A stretch of DNA of 6,374 bases from an uncultured Clostridia bacterium. GTDB taxonomy: Bacteria; Bacillota; Clostridia; Christensenellales; QALW01. The position numbers and the translations under genes are program-made. Shown here piece by piece: positions 1-6,060 of this stretch (position 1 is the first letter of the stretch; every line of letters begins with the position of its first letter). A model generated the notes under the pieces. That model searched no databases and had not been told where the DNA came from. It was given only the letters and a program-made list of their open reading frames with translations. Where the stretch lies: the NCBI GenBank assembly GCA_900550765.1, contig URTC01000104.1, positions 1 to 6,374 of the forward strand, in the 5' to 3' direction.

Positions 1-406
1 GCGAAAGCAGGAAGTGATCGCACTGCTGAAAGAACGGCAGTTGGAAGTGGAGGACTGTGGCTGTGACGGAGAGAGAGCCGATTATCCGGTGATCGCCAAG
101 GCAGTTGGTGCCGCAGTAGCATCGCACTCCGGTGACATGGGAATTCTGATTTGCGGCACCGGCATCGGCATGAGCATTGCCGCCAATAAAGTAAAAGGCA
201 TCCGCTGCGCACTGTGCTGCGATACCTTTTCCGCCCACGCTACAGCCGAGCACAATGACAGCAACGTTTTAGCTTTAGGCGCCCGGGTCATTGGTCCGGG
301 ATTGGCTCTTGATATTGTTGATGCATGGCTCGGCGCGCAGTTCATGGGCAAACAGCATATTGCCCGAATCGAAAAAATCACAAAAATAGAAGCGCAGGAA
401 CTGTAA
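1..406 (+). CDS. rpiB: RpiB-family ribose-5-phosphate isomerase B, 5'-truncated by window edge
   Basis: This is the C-terminal part of an RpiB/LacA/LacB-family isomerase, a cytoplasmic enzyme. RpiB interconverts ribose 5-phosphate and ribulose 5-phosphate in the non-oxidative pentose phosphate pathway. The reading frame is open from base 2 and the true start lies outside the window. By comparison with E. coli RpiB (149 aa), about 14 N-terminal residues are missing, including the conserved Asp-His pair of the substrate site. The visible part has the hallmark ICGTGIGMSIAANK. Its Cys codon is at 152-154 and corresponds to the catalytic Cys66 of E. coli. EHND follows, with its His codon at 251-253, equivalent to His99, and then NVLALGARVIG. 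The gene ends in tandem stops TAA TAG. A GTG at 14 lies inside the family's first helix and is not the start. The cysteine active site fits RpiB; a related sugar-phosphate isomerase cannot be excluded. It is convergent with the rest of the window. Confidence 0.93.
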   Translation, partial: RKQEVIALLKERQLEVEDCGCDGERADYPVIAKAVGAAVASHSGDMGILICGTGIGMSIAANKVKGIRCALCCDTFSAHATAEHNDSNVLALGARVIGPGLALDIVDAWLGAQFMGKQHIARIEKITKIEAQEL

Positions 407-437
407 TAGATACGCAAAGTAAAAGTCTGCTTCATGC

Positions 438-472
438 AAAAACACACAGGAATGTTTCCTGTGTGTTTTTTT
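438..472. terminator. Rho-independent terminator, probably bidirectional
   Basis: A perfect 12-bp stem has arms at 441-452 (AACACACAGGAA) and 456-467 (TTCCTGTGTGTT) with a 3-nt loop. The plus strand continues into an uninterrupted T run at 466-472, which suits termination of rpiB. On the minus strand the stem is followed by five T residues, the complement of 438-442, so it can also stop the convergent anti-sigma operon, whose stop codon lies only a few bases away. These are the classic features of a shared terminator between convergent genes. Confidence 0.9.
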
Positions 473-475
473 ACC

Positions 476-1345
476 TTATAGATCCCCGGTATAAAGCGTC
501 CGCGGAATTACAAATTCCGGATATCCCATAGTGCCCGGCGCCACTTCATATTTATCAAACACAATCACCAAATCACCGTCTTGATTAAAATAGAAATTCT
601 GATCCGGAGCAATTTCATAAAATCCCCAAAATGTTTTATCGTCTGAATACATCCAATAGATCACATCCGGATCCGTTTCCATTTGCTGCGCCATTTGCTG
701 TTTAATATTTTCACTGAAAATATGAACATAATCAAAATCCGGATCAAAGATATCCGCCAATGTTACAATTTCCCCGCGACTTTTATCAATATGATAATAA
801 CGGTAAGCATTGCTGCCCGTGCCGGCACTTTCTGTAATAATGATTTTCAGCGTAAACCAATTTTCATTATTGGTTATGGTTTCATAATCAATTAATAAAT
901 CAAAATGTGAATCGGGAAGCTCCTCTGCACTTTCACGGAAGCGGGCAATAATTTCATCCGTCATCTTTTTTACTTCTTCATTAATTACATCCAAAGGCTC
1001 CTGCATACCGTCTTCTGCTTCCATATGCGGAATCCGAATACTTTCGGAGTGATTTTCATCCTCCTTTTCAAAATCATACGTAGTGATAACCCGCACAATT
1101 TTGTCCACAACAGGAATTTCCTGCATGGCATAGGCTATTTCAGGACTCACATTCGGCAGAATAAAAAAGGCCAGCAATAGCAGCACTGCCGTTGTACGAA
1201 TACCGATCGTAAAAAAATGTGGTTTCCTCTCCGTATTCTTCTGCAGCCATGCCACGGTAAAATCAAACCGCTGAGCAATCGACTCCGGCATCACGATTTT
1301 TTCTTTTTTTAATAATCGTCGGATCTTTCTATCCTGTTTATTCAT
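476..1345 (-). CDS. RsiV-like membrane anti-sigma factor (DUF4163/DUF3298 ectodomain)
   Basis: This 289-residue single-pass membrane protein is predicted to hold the adjacent ECF sigma factor inactive. Residues 1-45 are a basic, probably cytosolic sigma-binding segment with no HxxxCxxC zinc anti-sigma motif. Residues about 47-65 form one hydrophobic transmembrane segment. Residues 105-185 resemble the DUF4163 part of RsiV ectodomains and 195-281 the DUF3298 part, including NFYFNQDGDLVIVFDKYEVAP (split here as NFYFNQDGDL at 250-259 and VIVFDKYEVAP at 260-270). In B. subtilis RsiV this ectodomain binds lysozyme; signal peptidase then cuts the protein and sigma V is released. Here an AYA motif at residues 71-73, just after the membrane segment, looks like a signal peptidase site. 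The ATG overlaps the sigma gene's TGA as ATGA and is preceded by a GAGGCGG ribosome site, so translation is probably coupled. The family call is strong; the lysozyme ligand is inferred. Confidence 0.86.
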   Translation of the reverse strand: MNKQDRKIRRLLKKEKIVMPESIAQRFDFTVAWLQKNTERKPHFFTIGIRTTAVLLLLAFFILPNVSPEIAYAMQEIPVVDKIVRVITTYDFEKEDENHSESIRIPHMEAEDGMQEPLDVINEEVKKMTDEIIARFRESAEELPDSHFDLLIDYETITNNENWFTLKIIITESAGTGSNAYRYYHIDKSRGEIVTLADIFDPDFDYVHIFSENIKQQMAQQMETDPDVIYWMYSDDKTFWGFYEIAPDQNFYFNQDGDLVIVFDKYEVAPGTMGYPEFVIPRTLYTGDL

Positions 1346-1830
1346 AAAACCGCCTCGCTTTCTAAAATTTCCCGAAGCATTTTTCTTGCCCGGAAGAGCC
1401 TCTGCTTGACCGCATCTACCGTAATTCCCAAAACCTTAGCCATATCTTTTACGGGCATATTTTCATAATAGTATAAAATAATTACCGTACGGTATTTCAT
1501 TTCAAGTGCCAGCACACTCTCCCAAAGTATGGTTTTCTGTTCAATCGTATCCTCTCCGGAGGAAACCTCGAGTTCTTCAATATCCACAGTATACATTCGC
1601 TTTTTCAATATTTTATAGCACTCGTTAACGAGTATTCTGAGTATCCATGGTTTTATTTTGTCAAAAAATCTTAAATCATCCAAATGATCATACCCCTGCA
1701 TCAAAGCATTTTGTATTGCGTCCTCGGCATCCTCCTTATTTCTTAAAATTCCAATGGCCGTTACATACATGCTATTCTTCAGTTGGCTTATTTTTTGACA
1801 AAACCATGCGGTTTTCTCTTGCCCCGGCAT
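1342..1830 (-). CDS. ECF-type RNA polymerase sigma factor, SigV-like
   Basis: This 162-residue sigma-70 family protein has the size and two-domain form of extracytoplasmic-function sigma factors. Region 2 covers about residues 12-77. It includes NKEDAEDAIQNALMQGY (31-47), which binds the core polymerase and forms the -10 recognition helices, and PWILRILVNECYKILKK (61-77). A short acidic linker (about 80-98) leads to region 4 (100-155), with the -35-reading helix-turn-helix MPVKDMAKVLGITVDA (125-140) and VKQRLFRARKMLREIL (141-156). The ATG is preceded by GGAGG with a 6-nt spacer. The following anti-sigma gene overlaps it by 4 bp and is of the RsiV type, which places this protein near B. subtilis SigV (ECF30 group); its own sequence alone would support only a general ECF call. 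It lies 60 bp downstream of the SGNH gene and may be cotranscribed with it. No convincing separate promoter was found in that gap. Confidence 0.9.
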   Translation of the reverse strand: MPGQEKTAWFCQKISQLKNSMYVTAIGILRNKEDAEDAIQNALMQGYDHLDDLRFFDKIKPWILRILVNECYKILKKRMYTVDIEELEVSSGEDTIEQKTILWESVLALEMKYRTVIILYYYENMPVKDMAKVLGITVDAVKQRLFRARKMLREILESEAVL

Positions 1831-1890
1831 TTTAATCCTCCGCCGTATTCTGTAATATTTATAAAATATGTGCCTACCGCCTATCCTACG

Positions 1891-2715
1891 CTATTTTACA
1901 ACAGCCACAGTAAAAAGCCATTCTTTCCAATTTTTATAATACTTCCCAAGAATATGTGAATTATCCGCTGTATATTTATCCGAAAGATTCCCGTTTTCAT
2001 CGTCAAAAAGAGGATTTACATCAATATAAAATACGGTTTCCTGGTCCGCAAATTTTGATATTTCCTGATTAAAAATATTAATATTATCGTTATTAAAAAC
2101 CGGGTCGGTATCTGACCGGCTTTGTGCTACATGCAAATTAGCTTCTATAAAAATAATGGCCTGGGGTTGATATTGTTTTATTTTTTCAATCAATTCCCCA
2201 TACTTTTTGACTGTAGCAGTTTGATTGTAACCTAACTCATAAATACCCAGCATAATATAGATCTTACCATATTTCTTTTCTGACATCAACGCATCAAAAG
2301 TCACCTTTCCCATACCAGGCACGGAAACCTTCTCCGTAGTAATATTATAAACGCTCATACCTGTAGTAGCAAAAAAAGTAGCTCCTTCTAAATTTCCATA
2401 TTCAGAAAGCCCTACTGTTCTGGAATCCCCAATAAACAGCGCATCTCCAAAATATCCTTCCGGTGCCTGTGTAAAAGTATTCTGTGGATATTCCGTAGGT
2501 GCTCCGCCGGAAACCTCCGGACTTGCCTGCACCGCATCAGTAGGCTCCGGCATCGTCGGTACCGCTGTAGATTCTGTCTGCAGAGAATCTGTTCCCTCCA
2601 GAAGGCCCGCTTGAGAATCCCTTTGCTTTTTTACTTTACTAAAAACAACAATGAACACCACAAGCAGCACAGCAACCAGAATAACCGAAATAACATTAAA
2701 TATATATCTTTTCAT
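1891..2715 (-). CDS. Membrane-anchored SGNH/GDSL-type esterase/O-acyltransferase, partner of MBOAT
   Basis: This 274-residue protein has an N-terminal membrane anchor (about residues 8-26), a Ser/Thr/Pro-rich, acidic linker (about 30-88) and an extracytoplasmic SGNH domain. Block I is ALFIGDSRTVG (92-102) with nucleophile Ser98. The C-terminal block is ADNSHILGKYY (250-260), which supplies the Asp251/His254 (DxxH) pair. The block III region is MLGIYELG (155-162); a Tyr stands where many SGNH enzymes have the oxyanion-hole Asn. In PatB-, AlgJ/AlgX- and OatA-type systems such domains transfer acetyl groups onto, or remove them from, cell-surface sugars. The MBOAT gene lies immediately upstream. 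The ribosome site AGGAGG overlaps the MBOAT stop codon, so the two are almost certainly cotranslated as a pair. The natural reading is that the MBOAT delivers the acyl group across the membrane and this protein attaches it. The acceptor (peptidoglycan, teichoic acid or another glycan) cannot be told from sequence. Confidence 0.85.
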   Translation of the reverse strand: MKRYIFNVISVILVAVLLVVFIVVFSKVKKQRDSQAGLLEGTDSLQTESTAVPTMPEPTDAVQASPEVSGGAPTEYPQNTFTQAPEGYFGDALFIGDSRTVGLSEYGNLEGATFFATTGMSVYNITTEKVSVPGMGKVTFDALMSEKKYGKIYIMLGIYELGYNQTATVKKYGELIEKIKQYQPQAIIFIEANLHVAQSRSDTDPVFNNDNINIFNQEISKFADQETVFYIDVNPLFDDENGNLSDKYTADNSHILGKYYKNWKEWLFTVAVVK

Positions 2716-2722
2716 AAAAAAA

Positions 2723-2728
2723 CCTCCT
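2723..2728 (-). promoter_or_regulatory. Ribosome binding site overlapping the MBOAT stop codon
   Basis: On the minus strand AGGAGG overlaps the TAG stop of the MBOAT gene (TAGGAGG) and lies 7 nt, all T, before the ATG of the SGNH gene. The arrangement points to translational coupling of the two proteins and supports the SGNH start at 2715. Confidence 0.8.
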
Positions 2729-4127
2729 AAAACCGAAAATATAAAAATGGATCATCTAATCCTTTATACAACAAAAATACTGACAGTGCAAAGATCCCGA
2801 TCAGCACGGGAATAATCATCCAGCGGTTTTGAATCTTCCTATAGAGCTTTGCCGGAAGATCCGTGCAGCAAAGAAGGCCGATTCCCAACAAAACGCCATA
2901 TATTTTCCCGTATTTTATGTAATCAAGCGCATAGACGGCTTCTCCGCCTATCCCTATCAAACGTCCCGCATAAACGGCCAACTGTCCGCAGTCCGTAATA
3001 GCAAAAATCATCCATGAAAGCGGAATCATCAACGCCATATATCCATGACCTATAGCCGGAAAACGATTCAGTACGTTAGAAAGACCGCTTTTTTCCAATA
3101 CAATAAGGAAATATAAAAACAATCCCCACAAAATAAAGTTCCATGACGCGCCATGCCAAAATCCTGTCAACAGCCAAACAACAAAAAGATTAAAAAAGGT
3201 TCGGCCAACCCCTCGGCGACTTCCGCCTAAGGGAATATATACATACTCTTTAAACCAATTTCCCAATGTAATATGCCATCTTCGCCAAAACTCAGTCATA
3301 GAAAGAGAAAGATACGGATGTGCAAAGTTCACAGGTAAATGAAAGCCTATCATTTCACCCAGCCCTATTGCCATTAACGAATAGCCGTAAAAATCAAAAT
3401 ACAGCTGCATACTAAAAGCAATAATCCCCATCCATGCCAACGGCACAGAAATACTTTCATATCCAATGGTCTGAATATCGCTCCACAATCTTCCAATCTG
3501 GTTGGCCAGCAATACTTTCATACCCAGCCCTATAATAAAAAGCTTTCCGCCATTTAAAAAAGCGCGTACTGTATGCTGCCGAGAAACCAATTCTTTTTGA
3601 ATATCCTCATAACGTACAATAGGACCGGCAATCAGCTGTGGAAACATAATAATATACATTCCCATACGCAGCAAAGATCGTTCCGCTTTAATTTTTCCCC
3701 GATAGACATCCGCCAGATAAGATACCTCCTGAAAAGTGTAAAAACTAATACCGATAGGAAGAATCAGATTCGCATAAGGCAAGCGCCAATTTCCCGGGAA
3801 ACGTGCCAGAATAAAATTTAAATTTTCTGCAAAAAAATCCGCATATTTAAACACAAACAACCAGCCAAAATTATAAATAAGTCCGATAAGAAAAAACGCC
3901 CTGCGATCGTTACTTTTCTCTTCAATCGGCCGCCCCACCCAATAATTTATAAGAATAGAAAACAGAATCAAAACCACGTACAAAGAATTTTCTATCGTAC
4001 CATAAGCATAAAAAACAAGACTGAAAGCGAACACGCAGAAATTTTTTATCTTAGGCGATACCAAATAATAGGCCGCCAAAAAAAGAGGTAAAAATATAAA
4101 AATAAATTCCAAGCTGCTGAATACCAT
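2727..4127 (-). CDS. MBOAT-family membrane-bound O-acyltransferase (AlgI/PatA-like)
   Basis: This 466-residue polytopic membrane protein has roughly ten or more hydrophobic segments and is close in length to AlgI, PatA and DltB. The motifs run in family order: LPIGISFYTFQEVSY (123-137), FPQLIAGPIVRY (162-173), QLYFDFYGYS (241-250), then EFWRRWHITLGNWF (279-292) with conserved His285, YIPLGGSRRG (297-306), and TGFWHGASWNF (321-331) with the presumed catalytic His325. It ends in the typical PFLYFRF. Known relatives take an acyl group from a cytosolic donor and pass it across the membrane for O-acylation of extracellular polymers, usually with a separate SGNH partner. Here that partner follows after 11 bp. 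The ATG is preceded by GGAGG with a 6-nt spacer. The gene follows a 199-bp gap that holds a -10-like element and an inverted repeat, so it probably opens the MBOAT-SGNH-sigma-anti-sigma operon. The family call is firm; the donor and acceptor are unknown. Confidence 0.93.
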   Translation of the reverse strand: MVFSSLEFIFIFLPLFLAAYYLVSPKIKNFCVFAFSLVFYAYGTIENSLYVVLILFSILINYWVGRPIEEKSNDRRAFFLIGLIYNFGWLFVFKYADFFAENLNFILARFPGNWRLPYANLILPIGISFYTFQEVSYLADVYRGKIKAERSLLRMGMYIIMFPQLIAGPIVRYEDIQKELVSRQHTVRAFLNGGKLFIIGLGMKVLLANQIGRLWSDIQTIGYESISVPLAWMGIIAFSMQLYFDFYGYSLMAIGLGEMIGFHLPVNFAHPYLSLSMTEFWRRWHITLGNWFKEYVYIPLGGSRRGVGRTFFNLFVVWLLTGFWHGASWNFILWGLFLYFLIVLEKSGLSNVLNRFPAIGHGYMALMIPLSWMIFAITDCGQLAVYAGRLIGIGGEAVYALDYIKYGKIYGVLLGIGLLCCTDLPAKLYRKIQNRWMIIPVLIGIFALSVFLLYKGLDDPFLYFRF

Positions 4128-4156
4128 CTTGCTCCTCCGCCATTTTTTCTCTCATA

Positions 4157-4190
4157 ATTATAGAGCAAAAAAACCTTCCGTAGGTGACAA
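4157..4190 (-). promoter_or_regulatory. Putative promoter of the MBOAT-SGNH-sigma-anti-sigma operon
   Basis: On the minus strand a perfect TATAAT -10 box (complement of 4157-4162) lies about 30 bp before the MBOAT ATG, giving a leader of about 20 nt that contains the ribosome site. The best -35-like match upstream, TTGTCA (complement of 4185-4190), is separated from it by 22 bp, well beyond the usual 16-18. The -10 box is therefore credible but the -35 assignment is not; a weak or activator-dependent promoter is possible. Confidence 0.45.
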
Positions 4191-4221
4191 GATTTTTTAT
4201 TATTTTTAAAAAAATTTCTGC

Positions 4222-4261
4222 AAAAAAGTTTTGGTAAAATATAGTATATATTTTACCAAAA
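4222..4261 (-). repeat. Perfect 15-bp inverted repeat: operator or weak terminator of the ABC unit
   Basis: TTTTGGTAAAATATA (4229-4243) and its exact reverse complement (4247-4261) are separated by 3 nt. On the minus strand the repeat is followed by one C and then six T residues (complement of 4222-4227). This resembles a rho-independent terminator for the ABC exporter genes that end upstream, but the stem has only two G:C pairs and would be weak. The long symmetrical AT-rich form also fits a dimeric repressor site about 70 bp upstream of the putative -10 box. The sequence does not settle which. Confidence 0.55.
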
Positions 4262-4326
4262 CATCCATATGCATCTGATCGGGCTGAATCAGCAGCCATC
4301 TTTTTCAAATTTTGCCTATACAAGTT

Positions 4327-6060
4327 TCAGCTTTCTTCAAACTGACTGTTATACAGCCTTGCATAAAATCCGTTTTGCTGCAATAATTCTTCGTGCGTTC
4401 CCTGCTCTACCACATTCCCTGCCTGCATCACTAAAATAATATCAGCATTTTGTATAGTGGAAAGTCTATGCGCCACGATAAAGCTGGTCCTTCCCTGCAT
4501 CAGCGTCCCAAAGGCGGCCTGTATTTTCTGCTCCGTCCGCGTATCAATAGAAGAGGTCGCTTCATCCAAAATCAGCATCGGCGGCAGACACAGCATAATG
4601 CGTGCAATGCACAAAAGCTGTTTTTGCCCCTGGGAGAGTCCTGCGCCGTCTTCAAATAGGACCGTATCATACCCTTCAGGAAGCCGGCGGATAAAACTGT
4701 GCGCATAGGCCGCCTTTGCCGCGGCTATAATCTCCTCTTCCGAAGCATCCGGCCGGCCAAAAGCAATATTCTCCTTTACCGTTCCCTCCCGCAGCCAGGT
4801 CTCCTGCAAAACCATACCGTAGTTTTTTCTTAAGGAATGCCGTGTTACCCGGCGGATATCTTGCCCTTCTACCTGAATGCTTCCCTCATTGACATCATAA
4901 AAACGCATCAACAGGTTAATCAGCGTCGTTTTTCCGCAGCCGGTAGGCCCTACGATTGCAATACGCTGTCCGGACAGCACCGTTAGATTAAAATTTTGAA
5001 TCAACGGTTTTTCCGGGACATAGGAAAAGCTTACGTTCTCAATGGTTACATTCCCCGCAGCTGTATCCAGTTTCTGTTTTTCCTCCGGGACCTCCGGTGC
5101 CTCTTCAATTAATTCAAAAAGCCTAGCAGCGCAGGCCAACGCATTTTGAAGTTCCGTAACTACGCCGGAGATCTCATTAAACGGCTTGGTATACTGGTTA
5201 GCATAGCTTAAAAAGCAGGAAAGGCCGCCCACAGTAATACCGCCGGAAAGTGCACTCAAAGCGCCGAACAACCCTACGGCAGCATATACAACACTATTGA
5301 CAAAGCGCGTAGCGGGGTTGGTTAAAGAAGAAAAGAATGTAGCCTGTAAAGAGCATTTTTCCAGCGTATCATTTCGTTGGGCAAATTTTTCAACTGTTTC
5401 TTCTTCCCGTGAAAACGCCTTTACTACCTTAGCACCGCCGATCATCTCATCGATATAAGCCGTCTGCTCTGCCCGCGCCTCAGACTGTTTTTTAAACATA
5501 GAATACGTTCGCTTAGCTATAAAATTAGCAATAAACAAAGAAAGCGGTGTAAGCACAACAACCACCAGTGCAATCTTCCAATCCAAAAAAAGCATAAATC
5601 CCAACGTAGCAAGTATCGTTACCACACCCGTAAACAGCTGTGTAAATCCCATCAGCAAGCCATCGGCAAACTGATCGGCATCGGCAATCACCCTGCTGAC
5701 CGTTTCCCCTGCAGGATGCGTATCCATATAGTTTAAAGGAAGAATTTGGATTTTTTGAAACGCCTCGGCCCGAATATCCCGCACAACACCATAGGTCACG
5801 CGATTATTCAGCATATTCATGCACCACTGCAGCAGTGCGGCGGCACCGGCCAAAATACCCGCCTGAAGCAGCAGTTCCCAAACGGCTTTCAAATCCACCC
5901 GGCCGATATCTATAATGTAATCGATTGCATTTCCGATAAGAATGGGAATATATAGAGTTAAAAACACCGTTATCGCGGCAAAAATAATCGATAGCAACAT
6001 CAAGAAACGATATCTGCCAATATATTTAAGGATCTTTTTCAACGTTCCGCGCTGTTTCAT
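4327..6060 (-). CDS. ABC exporter half-transporter, catalytically complete subunit (TM288-like)
   Basis: This 577-residue protein fuses a six-helix type I exporter membrane domain (about residues 18-305) to an ATP-binding domain (about 335-577). The ATPase motifs are complete: Walker A GPTGCGKTT (371-379, Lys377), Q-loop Gln419 in VLQETWL, signature LSQGQKQ (475-481), Walker B MLILDE (495-500) with catalytic Glu500, and H-loop His531 in VAHRLS. The signature has Gln in place of the first Gly of LSGGQ. The partner gene directly upstream overlaps it by 4 bp (ATGA) and encodes an ATPase with a degenerate Walker B. This matches heterodimeric exporters such as TM287/TM288 and BmrC/BmrD, in which one of the two ATP sites is non-catalytic. 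Substrates of this family include drugs, lipids and peptides; none can be assigned here. AAAGGAGG precedes the ATG by about 10 nt, a slightly long but strong ribosome site. Confidence 0.94.
   Translation of the reverse strand: MKQRGTLKKILKYIGRYRFLMLLSIIFAAITVFLTLYIPILIGNAIDYIIDIGRVDLKAVWELLLQAGILAGAAALLQWCMNMLNNRVTYGVVRDIRAEAFQKIQILPLNYMDTHPAGETVSRVIADADQFADGLLMGFTQLFTGVVTILATLGFMLFLDWKIALVVVVLTPLSLFIANFIAKRTYSMFKKQSEARAEQTAYIDEMIGGAKVVKAFSREEETVEKFAQRNDTLEKCSLQATFFSSLTNPATRFVNSVVYAAVGLFGALSALSGGITVGGLSCFLSYANQYTKPFNEISGVVTELQNALACAARLFELIEEAPEVPEEKQKLDTAAGNVTIENVSFSYVPEKPLIQNFNLTVLSGQRIAIVGPTGCGKTTLINLLMRFYDVNEGSIQVEGQDIRRVTRHSLRKNYGMVLQETWLREGTVKENIAFGRPDASEEEIIAAAKAAYAHSFIRRLPEGYDTVLFEDGAGLSQGQKQLLCIARIMLCLPPMLILDEATSSIDTRTEQKIQAAFGTLMQGRTSFIVAHRLSTIQNADIILVMQAGNVVEQGTHEELLQQNGFYARLYNSQFEES

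Noticed and set aside
82..447. A 121-codon minus-strand frame antisense to rpiB
   Set aside because: It lies opposite a well-conserved enzyme gene, shows no domain of its own, and begins inside the terminator hairpin.
1831..1890. A possible separate promoter for the sigma gene in the gap after the SGNH gene
   Set aside because: The gap is AT-rich with several TATA-like stretches, but no -35 hexamer stands at the proper distance and no ECF-type pair is visible. The only clear signal is the GGAGG ribosome site.
4171..4186. ACCT/AGGT mini-hairpin followed by T residues on the minus strand
   Set aside because: A 4-bp stem is too short for a terminator, and the T run overlaps the spacer of the putative promoter.
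4282..4298. A small GGCTG/CAGCC stem downstream of the ABC stop codon
   Set aside because: The stem is only 5 bp with a 6-nt loop and lacks a T run on the minus strand, so it does not support a terminator for the ABC genes by itself.
4051..4323. A 90-codon minus-strand frame across the MBOAT start and the upstream gap
   Set aside because: About a quarter of it overlaps the MBOAT coding region out of frame, it runs straight through the inverted repeat and the -10-like box, and it has no recognisable domain or good ribosome site. It is best explained as an AT-rich chance frame.
4324..4329. A TGAAAC on the minus strand, like an ECF -35 element, at the end of the ABC gene
   Set aside because: No CGTC-like -10 follows at about 16-17 nt, and part of the match is the ABC gene's stop codon. 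A lone hexamer is not enough for a promoter call.
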